DNA of 24,730 nt from Bdellovibrionales bacterium (GCA_947457605.1 CANGWP010000013.1:1-24730); one strand, 5' to 3'. Shown: positions 11,137 through 21,300, numbered from the stretch's first letter. Numbers and translations are program-made. Notes: generated by a model from the letters alone, not told the origin.

Positions 11137-11801
11137 GGTCTCTCCGGTTGAAAAAGGATTTCCCACTCAGTGTTGACTTCATCATGCACTGAAATAAACA
11201 AGAATTTTTTTACGGTAACGCCATAATCCTTCAGGGAGAAGGTTTTCTTCCCGCGGACGAGGACCCCGTTCTGTTGCTTTTGAATCGTGAGCTTTATCTT
11301 TTCAGGTTTTTCCATTCCGTGCAGGCTCCAGATCCCGTTCACTTCGATCTCAACAGGAAGCTCACCGGCTTTGCTAAGATCCAAGCTCGGGTCTTGGGAT
11401 TGGAATCCGATCTCCGGGTATTTCACCGAGTTTACTCCACGTGAGGGCAAAAGATCGTTTTCACAGACATGGCGATCGGGAAATCCGCTTTTTGAATAGT
11501 CAAGGCCGAGCGATTCCCGAAGGTGACAGTCGAGGGTTTTATTTCCTGACTTGAATCCTTGAATGCCGAAGGCAACGCGTACTGCCGACAGGGATTGGGT
11601 CGGATGAAGTTCCATTTGCCCACGGACATCGGTGTTGGGGATCAGGTAAGTCCCGAAGGTGTACTTCACCGCTACCGAGGCGCGACTCAAGAAAGGGTCG
11701 ACGTCGTAGAGTTTGAGGGGGCTTTTGGCTGGGGCGGCGACGGCATCCGGCGCCAAAGAGAAGGATAAAAACCAGAGTAAAAGAGCTGTTTTGGGCATCA
11801 T
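11133..11801 (-). CDS. YceI-like periplasmic lipocalin-fold protein
   Basis: The 222-residue product has a signal peptide (MMPKTALLLWFLSFSLAPDA, then VAA, cleaved before PAKS) and a YceI-type domain. Visible blocks are YDVDPFLSRASVAVKYTFGT, the segment LGLDYSKSGFPD, KYPEIGFQS, GIWSLHGMEKPEKIKLTI and a final FSLKDYGVTV. YceI domains form a lipocalin-like barrel that binds long isoprenoid or amphiphilic molecules in the periplasm. Two cysteines (LDCHL and HVCEN) about 20 residues apart could form a disulfide. Two consecutive ATGs (11801 and 11798) are possible starts with no clear ribosome-binding site. The stop overlaps the GTG start of the barrel gene, so the two form one operon. The ligand cannot be read from the sequence. 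Confidence 0.85.
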   Translation of the reverse strand: MMPKTALLLWFLSFSLAPDAVAAPAKSPLKLYDVDPFLSRASVAVKYTFGTYLIPNTDVRGQMELHPTQSLSAVRVAFGIQGFKSGNKTLDCHLRESLGLDYSKSGFPDRHVCENDLLPSRGVNSVKYPEIGFQSQDPSLDLSKAGELPVEIEVNGIWSLHGMEKPEKIKLTIQKQQNGVLVRGKKTFSLKDYGVTVKKFLFISVHDEVNTEWEILFQPERP

Positions 11802-11804
11802 TGG

Positions 11805-11833
11805 AGTATTTGGCCGGTGTGGATGAATGTCAA
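11805..11833 (-). promoter_or_regulatory. Candidate promoter of the YceI-barrel operon
   Basis: On the - strand TTGACA (11833-11828) is followed after 17 bases by AATACT (11810-11805), four of six -10 bases. The first ATG lies only three bases after the -10 box, so transcription would start near the second ATG (11798) and the message would be leaderless. Confidence 0.4.
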
Positions 11834-11945
11834 GATTTATTGAATTCGTTTTGTGTATTAATTTTGATTCACACAGGAATCCAAGTGGGTTTAGGTCCTT
11901 TATGCCGCAGGAACTCCAAAAAAAATTCCGGGACCAAAATTCCCC

Positions 11946-11963
11946 TGATGGGCGATGAGGTGC
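11946..11963 (-). repeat. Degenerate third copy of the tRNA-Val 3' end
   Basis: TGATGGGCGATGAGGTGC matches 15 of 18 positions of the copy at 9114-9131, in the same orientation, with ten consecutive identities (GGGCGATGAG). The two copies would be direct repeats enclosing the ORF6N, toxin-antitoxin and YceI-barrel genes. Chance cannot be excluded for a match this short. Confidence 0.35.
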
Positions 11964-11996
11964 TTTAGGACGGTCTTGTCAGCATTTCAGGGTCTG

Positions 11997-12016
11997 AGAC
12001 ATGAGACACAATGTCT
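11997..12016. promoter_or_regulatory. Inverted repeat, possible operator
   Basis: AGACAT (11997-12002) and ATGTCT (12011-12016) are inverted around eight bases. GTCTGAG also occurs as a direct repeat 21 bases apart (11992 and 12013), which is two helical turns. It lies 90 bases upstream of the exported-protein gene at 12107. The rest of the 305-base gap (11834-11996) shows an AT-rich stretch and no clear promoter or gene. Confidence 0.35.
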
Positions 12017-12027
12017 GAGCTGAAAAA

Positions 12028-12100
12028 GGAGGAGATTCCGAATTGAAGTGGGATCAGGCGCGGGCTAAAAGTTGCCTCCTCAGAATGATCTGAGAAAGGA
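12028..12100 (+). promoter_or_regulatory. Structured leader with alternative pairing before the 12107 gene
   Basis: GGAGGAG (12028-12034) is a very strong ribosome-binding sequence but lies 72 bases from the gene. GAGGAG (12029-12034) can pair with CTCCTC (12076-12081). CTCAGA (12079-12084) can instead pair with TCTGAG (12089-12094), forming a hairpin directly before the gene's own site AAAGGA (12095-12100). The two pairings share bases and exclude each other. This layout could allow regulation of translation, but no ligand or trigger is visible. Confidence 0.35.
12043..12093 (+). CDS. Possible 16-codon leader peptide
   Basis: A TTG start eight bases after GGAGGAG opens a 16-codon frame encoding MKWDQARAKSCLLRMI, stopping at TGA 12091-12093, 13 bases before the next gene. 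Ribosomes on it would melt the hairpin at 12079-12094. Supporting facts are only the strong ribosome-binding site and the position. It could equally be an unused frame. Confidence 0.22.
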   Translation: MKWDQARAKSCLLRMI

Positions 12101-12106
12101 AACACG

Positions 12107-12661
12107 ATGAAAAAACTCCTCTGTACAATAATGGTAATGAGCTTGGTCTCCAGTTCCGCTTTTGCGGGTAATGCGAATCAGGGTGCGGATCACACCCAGA
12201 TGATTGCGAAGGCCTTTGATGGTTTTCGATATGCGATGACAGTTCAGGCGGGCACGGCGACTTCACAAGAGCAGGCGGTTGCTGATTTCAAGAATCAGCT
12301 CGCAAAACTCGAAGCACAAGGCGTGACTGCGGCTGAGCTCATGAACTACATGCGCGCATCCATCCTCGATAGCGAGACACTCCTCGACTTTGATCGTTTG
12401 ATGACGACGATCAATGAGAACGGAATGTCCGCAGAAGATGCAAGTGCCCTCATGATGCGCTTTATGGAAAGCCGCTATCAGCAAGGCGCAAACTACAGTG
12501 GTGGCGGCAAAGGTGGAATCAATCCCGCTGGAATCATAATTGGTGTTGTGATTGTAGGAGTGGTGACCTACCTTGTGGTGAGACACATCCGCGACAACAA
12601 TTGCACTTCTGACACCATGGATCCGATTCCAACCACCAATGACAACGCTGCTGCACTCTAA
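12107..12661 (+). CDS. Exported hypothetical protein with C-terminal membrane helix
   Basis: The 184-residue product is not a family I recognise. It has a clear signal peptide (MKKLLCTIMVMSLVSSSAFA, cleaved before GNANQG). The middle region (residues 30-120) is helical and contains many methionines, as in EDASALMMRFMESRYQQG. A short Gly-rich hinge follows (YSGGGKGGINPAG), then one strong hydrophobic helix (IIIGVVIVGVVTYLVV) ending in RHIRDNNC and a polar tail. It probably sits on the outer face of the inner membrane, anchored near its C-terminus. The start is supported by AAAGGA seven bases upstream. A good terminator follows, so it may be a single-gene transcript with its own regulated leader. 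Confidence 0.88.
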   Translation: MKKLLCTIMVMSLVSSSAFAGNANQGADHTQMIAKAFDGFRYAMTVQAGTATSQEQAVADFKNQLAKLEAQGVTAAELMNYMRASILDSETLLDFDRLMTTINENGMSAEDASALMMRFMESRYQQGANYSGGGKGGINPAGIIIGVVIVGVVTYLVVRHIRDNNCTSDTMDPIPTTNDNAAAL

Positions 12662-12679
12662 GACGAGGGCATGAGTTCG

Positions 12680-12713
12680 GGCCTCTGGGGTAACACTCCA
12701 GGGGCCTGATTTT
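12680..12713 (+). terminator. Intrinsic terminator after the 12107 gene
   Basis: GGCCTCTGGGGT (12680-12691) pairs with ACTCCAGGGGCC (12695-12706). The 12 bp stem contains two G-T pairs and a three-base loop, and is followed by TGATTTT. It lies 18 bases after the stop codon and ends 17 bases before the next ATG, so some read-through into the next gene is possible. Confidence 0.75.
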
Positions 12714-12729
12714 GAGGAAGGGAGTGGGG

Positions 12730-14061
12730 ATGAGGGCAGGATTGATTTTGGGTTTGTTGATAGGGTGGTATTTCTTCATATCTCCGGCCAAAGCCTTTGA
12801 GATTTCGAAATTAAAAAACACCAAAGAGGCGGTGACTCATGCTTTCTCGAAGTCCCATGAGGCGGCGGCTCTAGCTCGGGGCGGGAAAGACGCAGATGCG
12901 CAGTTTCGCGCCTTGGGCGTATCCCTGAACCGTCTGGAGGCCGAAAAGGGATTGAATTGTGATTTTGAAATTTTTGATTCGTTTATAAATGAGCTCCAAA
13001 AAATGCAGCTCCCTTTTGATGAGGAAAGCCTCTCCGACGCATTTGTAATTTGGAGATCAAGAGGCTGGATTGATGATCTCTTTTATGAGGCGATGCTTGA
13101 GGTGTCCCAGGCCCGGGCAAGGCTCGTGCAGTTCCGAACCGCACGAGTCCGGCGCCGGGAGCAGACCGAGGTGGATCGACTCCGATCGATGCCGGATGAT
13201 CCTGCGCAATTGGCACTGAAGTCGATTTACCTTCGATTTCAAGGCTCATCCCTTAGCGCTCCCGGGTGTGCAAGAGAGCGTTATTTTAAGCATCCTGAAA
13301 TCTCAAGGATCTCAAATCTTCTTGCCCATCAATCCGGGTGGATCAAATCAGAAGTGCTTGATTTGCTCGAAGGCTTTGGCTCCATTGGGGTGACAGAATG
13401 GGAAATCTCGCTTGCGTCTTACCTAAAGGTCCTGACCCAGGTAAAGGACCGGAGCAAAGGGCTGGATCCTGGCACCTCGGACTTGGGCCCCAATGAATTC
13501 AGTTCCTCCTTCCGGTATCGGAACTCGAATTTCACTTACCGGAAAACACTTTATTCGCGATTTGATGCCATCCAAATCATCATGATGAGTGATCTTCTGA
13601 AGAAATCCTTTGAGCGAATGGATGCCACCCGGGCGGACCTCGTCTTCACGCGAGGAAATCAGAGCGAGGTGATTCCGCTGTCCCCGATGGGGCAGTACTA
13701 TTTTGCAAGAAAGCTTCTTAAAAAATCGATCGATGACCTCAATCGATCCTCACTCTTCGCGGGTAGTTCCTTCACGTATGAGGATGTCGTGACCGCTTCT
13801 CTTGAAACCGGCTTGATTCAATCGAACTTGATTTCGGAGGTTCTAAAGATCGATGACCTCTGGAATCCTGCCGTGAATTCCTGGTCGAAGCTCTCCCGAT
13901 TTCTGCTTCAGGTTTCAGGGAGTGCGAATGTGTTGGTTCCGCCTCCCTTTAACCTGATCTCGGCCCTTGCGCTAGTGGTGGTAGAAGGGGTTGTCGCAAG
14001 GAGGATCCATCAAAGGAACGGAAACGCAGGCACCGGAGATTCCACTTATGATCCTTTTTAG
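12730..14061 (+). CDS. Exported hypothetical protein, partner of the HExxH peptidase gene
   Basis: The 443-residue product belongs to no family I recognise. I choose the ATG at 12730 because AGGAAGGGAG lies just upstream and the protein then begins with a signal peptide (MRAGLILGLLIGWYFFISPA, then KA, cleaved before FEISKL). A TTG six codons earlier overlaps the terminator. The protein is mostly helical and charged. Residues about 125-150 are arginine-rich (RARLVQFRTARVRRREQTEV). A hydrophobic stretch near the C-terminus (FNLISALALVVVEGVVA) may be a membrane segment. It contains two cysteines, LNCDFE and PGCARE. Its last 14 bases overlap the next gene, so the products are made together and may act together. 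Confidence 0.85.
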   Translation: MRAGLILGLLIGWYFFISPAKAFEISKLKNTKEAVTHAFSKSHEAAALARGGKDADAQFRALGVSLNRLEAEKGLNCDFEIFDSFINELQKMQLPFDEESLSDAFVIWRSRGWIDDLFYEAMLEVSQARARLVQFRTARVRRREQTEVDRLRSMPDDPAQLALKSIYLRFQGSSLSAPGCARERYFKHPEISRISNLLAHQSGWIKSEVLDLLEGFGSIGVTEWEISLASYLKVLTQVKDRSKGLDPGTSDLGPNEFSSSFRYRNSNFTYRKTLYSRFDAIQIIMMSDLLKKSFERMDATRADLVFTRGNQSEVIPLSPMGQYYFARKLLKKSIDDLNRSSLFAGSSFTYEDVVTASLETGLIQSNLISEVLKIDDLWNPAVNSWSKLSRFLLQVSGSANVLVPPPFNLISALALVVVEGVVARRIHQRNGNAGTGDSTYDPF

Positions 14062-15274
14062 ATTTTTGATGATGATGGCCCAGGCTCTTGCGGACCCGGC
14101 AACCGCCTCTTCGCACCATGCAATGGTGCTTGTGAGGGGCGATGGATTCCGACCGGAGTTCAGAGAAGTTGAGCTTCAGGGCTTGAATTCTGATCAGAGA
14201 TTCGATGGTAAGTATTTTAAGATCGTGAAGGGAGTCGATGAGGTTCCCATTTTGCTGAATGACCCTGATCCTGAACTCCGCCTCAAGGCTGGAACGGTCT
14301 ACTACCACTTGAGTCTTGCGAGGCAATTCTGGGTTCAGCACTTGTCCTCCGAGTTTGTAAGATCCCTTCCGACTCTTGTGATCCGTCTTGAAATGCCCCG
14401 CGCCTTCAGTGACCTTGCCCACTATCAGCACGAGGGAGTGGCGCCGGAATACAACAACGCGCTCAGCATCCCGCACGGAGTGCCCATGGACGGGGTGGGG
14501 GTTGAGCCCTGGGGAAATGAGATTTGGTTTCGGCCAAAAAAACAGATTTTGACCCGGGATCTGCCCGAAAGCGGGCTAAGTGGCTCTGGAAATCCCCTCT
14601 CCGCTTACCTGCAAGCCCTCACCAAACCCATCCAAGAGAGCGTGGTAAGTCGCTTGATTCAGCTTACGCTTCAGCAATGGTTCTATCCTGCGACCCGTAC
14701 CACTCCGTATCGCAATCAGGTCCTCTGGCAGGTGGGAACCCTTGCTGTGGGTACTTTGTTACTTAAGGGGAGTCGGTATCTCGACTCTTTGTTTCTCGAG
14801 AAATACTACTATCTTGATACCGCCATGATTCCGGAGATCATTTACCATGAGTTCGCGCATATTGCGCTTAGCGATCATTTGAAGCTCACACTCTCTACTC
14901 CGATGCTGGAGGGGCTTGCGGATTATTTTGCAACCGCCGTAAGCGGAAACCCTGAAATCGCATCCAACATCCGGCAGTACTCGCTCTCCATGCCGAAAAA
15001 CGGAAGAAACCCGGTTCGCTATGATCCGGCTTTTGAAACCCTTTATTATTCGAACTCCGACTTCGTGCTCTCCACCCTTTGGCGGGTGCGGGATTTGTTT
15101 CCGGAGCGTGCGGACTTACTGATTCTTACGGCAAGCCAAAGACTTTCCACGGCCAGGTCTGATATCCGACACGATTTGATTCGCGCACTCCTAGAGGCGT
15201 GTCGGGATTCCTGTGCGGCACCCCGGGCGGATCGCTTGAGACTCATGCAGAGTTTTGTGGAAAAGGGATTTTAG
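14048..15274 (+). CDS. Predicted exported zinc metallopeptidase (HExxH)
   Basis: The 408-residue product contains IIYHEFAHIALSDH, in which H267-E268-F-A-H271 is a classical HExxH zinc site with the catalytic glutamate. Sixteen residues later MLEGLADYFA supplies E288 as the likely third zinc ligand, a gluzincin-like pattern. The ATG at 14048 gives a signal peptide (MILFRFLMMMAQALA, cleaved before DPAT) and has GGAG nine to ten bases upstream. A longer reading from 13991 would overlap the previous gene by 71 bases and lacks a signal sequence. The hydrophobic segment around VLWQVGTLAVGTLLLKG could be a core helix. I cannot assign a MEROPS family or substrate. Overlap with the preceding exported-protein gene suggests a functional pair. 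Confidence 0.85.
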   Translation: MILFRFLMMMAQALADPATASSHHAMVLVRGDGFRPEFREVELQGLNSDQRFDGKYFKIVKGVDEVPILLNDPDPELRLKAGTVYYHLSLARQFWVQHLSSEFVRSLPTLVIRLEMPRAFSDLAHYQHEGVAPEYNNALSIPHGVPMDGVGVEPWGNEIWFRPKKQILTRDLPESGLSGSGNPLSAYLQALTKPIQESVVSRLIQLTLQQWFYPATRTTPYRNQVLWQVGTLAVGTLLLKGSRYLDSLFLEKYYYLDTAMIPEIIYHEFAHIALSDHLKLTLSTPMLEGLADYFATAVSGNPEIASNIRQYSLSMPKNGRNPVRYDPAFETLYYSNSDFVLSTLWRVRDLFPERADLLILTASQRLSTARSDIRHDLIRALLEACRDSCAAPRADRLRLMQSFVEKGF

Positions 15275-15316
15275 TGAAATAGGCTCGTGAATCGGGAAGC
15301 GAGGCTGCCATAGTCA

Positions 15317-15358
15317 ATGCTTCCTTCATCCTCCGATTCGGTCCTGCTTCGGAAGCAT
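15317..15358. terminator. Inverted repeat between convergent genes, possible terminator
   Basis: ATGCTTCC (15317-15324) and GGAAGCAT (15351-15358) are perfect inverted repeats 26 bases apart, with an inner CCGATTCGG palindrome. They lie in the 93-base gap between the converging peptidase and lipoprotein genes. Neither strand has a U tract after the stem, so a bidirectional terminator role is only suggested by position. Confidence 0.3.
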
Positions 15359-15367
15359 GGGGGAGGG

Positions 15368-18300
15368 TTATGGAGAAGTCCCATACGTCACGGACCCGTT
15401 TTGTCCACTGGCTCCGCCTCCAGCTCCTGCACCCCCTTGGACATTGATGGTCGTCACACCAGATCCACCATTCGATTCGACCCGAATCAATCCACCAGCG
15501 CCCCCGCCTGCCGTAGCCGCAGTGTTGGAAAAAGCTGTGCCACCAAACGCATTCAAAGACCCTAGGCCCGAGAAAGTTGTCTTGGCCGAAATATAGACTG
15601 ATCCCCCACCGCCTCCGCCTCCAACACCTGACCCACTGATGTAGACTGGATGACCTCCAGCTGCAGTCACATTTCCATCCACCAAGATGGCCCCATTGGA
15701 TGATGAGGTTGTCCTCAGATAAATCTGTCCTCCACCAATTGCAGCACCTGAGGATTGAATACTTTCCGTGAAACCTGGAGTTACCGGAATCGTTAAGAGA
15801 CTGTGTGCTCCCCCGCCCGCTGTGAAAGGTGCATTTGGATTTCCCCAGGTGAAGGTTCCCGGGTTTATTCCTCCTGGAGCAAAATGTGCGCCCCCGGCAC
15901 AGTTTGACAGTGCTGTTGGGCACCAGCCGTTTACGCATCCACTGGTACCGTTTCTGCCGATGTTTCCATGATAACCCAATCCCACCGCACTGACTGTTCC
16001 AGATATGGTGATGGGTCCCAGTGCTTCTACATTCACCCCATGAATAAAGTTGGTAGAGAGGTAACGGCTATGATTCAGTACCCCGCCTGCGTTAACAAGA
16101 AGCGATTTCACCAGCAAAGGGGATGTGGGTGTGGTGTCGAGGGTGAGGGTCACACCACTTGGGATAATTAGATCGGTGGAATTGTTCATAGGCAACCAGC
16201 TACAATTCCTGACATTGAGCCCGTAAATCGGGCAAAGCCAAAGATGATGGGGTATGGTCACGGTACCCTCCAGAATCTCACTGAAATGAAGGGTGCCATT
16301 TCCAAAATAGTTGTTTCCAGTGCTTGTCGATGGCCGGGAAACATTGAATTGGGTAAGGCTGATTCCATTCATTCTTCCGATAACGGCAATACGTCCTCCT
16401 GCTCCAGCCCATTGTCCTCCCGAATAACTATAGTTCAGACTGTTTCTTGCTTGAAAGGTTCCGCCACCGCTCAAGGTGCCAGAGGTAACTTCCAGCTTTA
16501 TCGAACCGGCAGCCCCTGCGGATATGGCGTTCGCCGAGATCGCACCATGGTTTACCATGCTTGCGGCTTTGAGTCGTACTACGCCGCCGCCGGGGCTAGG
16601 AGAAATGTATAAACCGCCGCCCACACCGGGAAATTTTGGATCCTCCACCGAATCATAAACTGAGTTGACGAAATAGCTTCCCGATCCAGAACCTCCATGG
16701 GACGCAGAAGCATTCCCGACCGCTCCATGGGCTGCGTTCGTGGGTGCTGTGGTTGTCGTTCCACCGACACCGTAACCTGTAGGATAACCCCTGCTATCCG
16801 CATTGATCGAGCCTAGATTCGTGATTGTTCCGGTTGACTCGATGTCAAGGCCATAGAGAGTGGTAGTGGTGCCTGCAGAATGGGTCAGGGTTGCGCCTGA
16901 CTCTATCAGGATGTCTGCAAAGCGAAATGGATTCTCGGATCCATAGCCCCCGCACTGCCCGCTTGAGTCGAGCACGTTGTTGATACGGCTGTTGATGGTC
17001 AGGGTGCCGCCCGAAACAAAGATGGGCTTGTTCCGAAAAGTGGAGATATTCGAGCAGTCGATGGTTACCCCAGCCAGATTGGTAGGGTTGATCGTGAGTA
17101 CGACATTGTTTGAAAAATCGCGCCAAACGCCTCCCTCGCGGTACTGGGCGGTCAGGGTGGTGGTTTCAAAGTAGATTTCGGGGTTTGGGTTTCTTGAGAT
17201 GGTCTGTTGAAAATAGATCGGACTGCCGTTGCCCCCGAAAAGAGTCACGTTTCCGCTCAATGAGGTGTTTGGATTGCTCGTAAAGAACCGGATATCAGCG
17301 GTATTCGGAAGGCCTGGAACGGCAAGATTGGTCACCGGGTTGTTCGAGGAGTCCCTAAGCCAGAGGTTGACACTGGTTCCTGTAGGCCCGCTGATTGAGT
17401 TGCTGGTCAGGGTGAATACGGAGGTTGATGCGGACATGGCGCCCATGTATTGAAAGGTTGTGGTCCCGGTCAAAAATGGTGTGTTCGGCGCCGCTGTCAG
17501 GATGATTTGGAAACCCCCTTGTCCTGAGGCTGCGGGCGCGAACGCCCTGACCGAATAGGTGCCATCATGGTTGTCCGTGACAGCGCTCAGGGTTCCGTTT
17601 GTCAGACTTGGTGTGAACCAGGTCGGGTATCCCCCCACTTCCGACTTCAGATTCGAGGTGTTTCTCAGGGTCACCGTGATGTCGATGTATTGTCCCGTCA
17701 TGATTGAAGTGGCCGAAACCGAGTAAATTGAATTCGCCGCGGAAGGAGACCACGAAGTGCCTGAGTGGTGAACTCGCATGCCTGAGTTCGTGATGGAAGT
17801 ACCTCCGACGCTTGCCACAAGTGTTTCAATGCACGGGCCGGACGAGCAGGACGCAGGAGCCGTGATGGTTGCAGTACATGTGCCGGCAGCACCGGCAGTC
17901 AAAGCGGTGAGCGCAACCGGAGTAAACGTTCCCGAAGAAGAGGATTTCGAGAGTGTGACCGCGAAGGTGTTTCCTGCTGCGGTCACGGAACCGCATCCGG
18001 AGGGCGTGGTGGGTATGGGATTATCATACTGATCCCGCACGTTTATCGTAATCGTTCTCGTTGAGCCAAGAGGGTTGATGACGTTTCCGGTTCCACTCAT
18101 TCTGACCAGCGAACGGAGTGGGGAGACAGGGCCCGGGTTCAAGACAATGGTGACGCTTTTCGAAGAGGTAGAGACGCCGTTGATGCTCGCAATGCTGATG
18201 ACTGCATCTGTTCCGGTGGAGGTAGGGGCAGTGTACAGGGCGCGATAGGTTCCAGTCGCTGGGTGAAAAACCGCATTTGCACTGCTCAGGGTTCCGACAT

Positions 18301-21300
18301 TTGCTGTCAGTGCAACGATGTGGCCGTCGGTATTGATATTGTTTCCTGCAGAGTCCTTGAGTGCGACAATGATTGTGGCTGTTGCCAAGGCCGGCATGGC
18401 AGGGTCGGCCACAAGAGATGTGGTTGAAGCGTTGATTGTTGTTGTTGAGACCGAGGGAGAATTATTCGCGGTAATTGCGAGAAATGCCGGTTGTGACAGT
18501 AGGATAGAGTTCGGAAGAGGGGGGTTGGATGTGGGAGAAGTGATATTTGCGGCAAACGAAGCAGAGCCTACTGCGAAACCTGCGCTGAATATTTTCGTAT
18601 AGATCCCGGCGCTTGCTCCGGTGAGGGCGGTGAGTGATTGCTGTCCGCTCGAACCGTCCCCCCAGGTGGAGCCGGTCGCCTGCGTCAGGGTCGGAGTGAC
18701 CCTCACGGTGGCGCTGGCGTTCGGAATCGTGTTTGCATACTGGTCCTTCAGGGTAACCGATACAGTTGTGACCTCCAATCCGTTCGCCGTGATGGAGGTT
18801 GGATTCGTGGTTACCACGGTAAGATTACGGTCAATCGGGGAAGCCGGGTCTACTGATGCGATTGCGGAAAAATCGACATTGATGTTTGCTTGGGGAGGAA
18901 GCATTGCGCGGATTGTGTAGTTTCCAGGTGAGGTTCCCAGGCTGTACGGAGCAGAGGCCAATCCCCCTCCGGCGGAGGTGACATCAATGTAGTTCAGGCC
19001 ATTGGAAAAGGTGCCGCAGTTTGCGCTCAGGCACTGAAACCGCACTTGAATTCCGTTGACCGGGATACCAGACCTCATCACCACCACCCGAAAAGGATTC
19101 GCAAGAGACTGATTCAGATATCCGGATTGGTTGTCAGTTAAGTTGCTGTTTACCTTTTGCAGTGTGTAACCGGTGAAGTCCTTCACCTCAAACTGAAAGA
19201 TTGCATTCCCTTGAAGGCTCGACGCGGTCACAGTGCCGACACCAGCCGACCCCCCTGCTGTCAAGGTCACGCTTGCCGTGCCGTCCGCTTCGGTAGTCAC
19301 CGTTGCTGGAATTGTCAGTGTTCCCGATCCCGATGTGACGGTAAAACTGACCAAGGAGTCAGGAATAGGAATTCCAAGGGAGTCAATGGCACGAACCTTC
19401 AAAGGACTGGGTGCCTGCGCGTTGAATTCAATATTCTGGTTATTGCCGTCAAGAACCACAAGTGAGGCTCCCTCTGCGGCAGTCGTAAGCCCCGTATTCA
19501 GCACCAGGATTGCGGATCCCGAGGTCAGTGGCTGCAGCCCGATGAATGCTGTAAACGCAACCGTTGCAGCAGTGGTTCCGACCCTGTAACTGTTTGTGTA
19601 GGTTCCGGTAGTCTGATAGGTCATCGAACCGGAGCTGACCCAACTTCCGACGTTCGGGGAAAAGGAAACGCTAAGGGGTTGTGAATTGTTTGGAATGAGA
19701 TTCCCGTACTGATCCCGAAGAAAAACGGTTGTGGCAACGACATTCGTTCCATTCGCCTGGGAAGTGTTCTGGGAAAGAGCAATGCTCGACAGACCGAGGC
19801 TGACCGGTGCATTGGAAGGAACAGTTCCCGTTTGCTGGAAGGTCACGAAAGTTGCTGGGTTGCCTGTGATTGCAGCCTTCACGAGATTGAGACCGGCGGC
19901 GGTGCCCAATATGAAAGGGGTCTGGGCATACCCGTTGGAGTCCGTAACCACTGTGATGGAGGTTTGTCCATTCAGGGTGCCATTTCCCGCAGTGATCGAA
20001 TAAGTGACCTGGAGATTGTTTGCGGCTGCTCCGGAGCCCGTGAGTACCCTGACTTTCAGTGGTTTGGGAAGGGGATTCACATTTGGATATCCAAGATTCT
20101 CACTCTGGAGATCGCCATCGACGATCGAGATGGTATAGGTGCTGAGAGAGACCACCGAAAGGCTGAAGCTTGCGGAACCCAGGCTTGAGGTCGCAGTTAC
20201 AGTTACCGGGCCCGGAATTGTACCCGCAGTGAAATCAACCGAGGCGATTCCACTCGGGTCGGTCATGACCGAAGTATTGCTCAAGGATCCTCCCCCGGAG
20301 ACCGAGAACGTGACCTCATTGCCCTGCACTGGACGATTGTTTCCATCCCGTGCAATCACACGAAGGGAAGATGCAAACTGGGTTTGAATCGCACCGGTTT
20401 GACCGTCACCCGAGAGAACTACAAGTGAAGCAGCTCCTGTCGTTCCTGAGCCGTTGGTGAGAGTGAGTGCCGCTCCCCCTGATGTGAGAGATTGAGAGTT
20501 GATTGAACCGAAAAACAGGGCGGTGCCCGGCATGGTTCCCACCACAAAAGTGTTGATGTAAGTACCCTCTGAAAGATAGGTGAAATTCGGGCCTGTCTGC
20601 CATCCGCCAAACGAGGAAAAGCTTCCGCTCGAGGTTACGGTGTGGGAGGAGTTTGGGATGAGGTTTCTGTATTGATCGCGAATTTGTATTGTTGCGGTGA
20701 TAGCATTGACACCGTTTGCTGCAGCCGAAGTAGCGCTGAGTGAGATTGTCGACTGGCTCAGGTCCACGGTTGAATTTGATGCAACGGTGCCGTTTGCGGT
20801 GAAGGTGGTGAACACCGTTGGCTGACTCAGGATCGAAGCGATCACAGTGTTGGAACCCGCGGTGGTGCCCAATCTTAGTGTAGTGGAAGCGCGTCCGTAT
20901 TCATCGGTCAGGAGGAATTGGAGGTTTGTTCCACCGATTTCGGCTCCACCGAGCGTACCATTATTGGTATTGACCTGGAATCGAACCACCACATTGCGAA
21001 CCGGCTGATAGGATCCGTCTAGCACCTGAACGGTCATCGGCGAACCATCGTTTAGGTGTGCACCGATATATCCGGACCGGTTGTCTCCCGCTATTCTAAA
21101 GACCGAATAAGCGCCGAATCCGACCACGTTCAGGGTGAAGGATACATTACCGAAAGCACTTGTCGCATTGACTGATACTGTGCCCACGCTCCCACTTGCG
21201 GTCACATTGACCTGCGCGAGTCCATTTGAATCCGTTTGTACGATGATCTGGCTTAGGGTTCCTGGTCCGCTGATTCCGAATGTGACCGAATGATTCGGTA

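Noticed and set aside
15317..15596. Pro-rich + strand frames opposite the glycine-rich tail
   Set aside because: Proline runs are the complement of the glycine codons of the lipoprotein.
15243..15938. 231-codon - strand frame overlapping the 3' ends of the peptidase and lipoprotein genes
   Set aside because: Trp/Arg/Cys-rich composition is typical of an alternative frame of a Gly-rich gene, and it overlaps two real genes.
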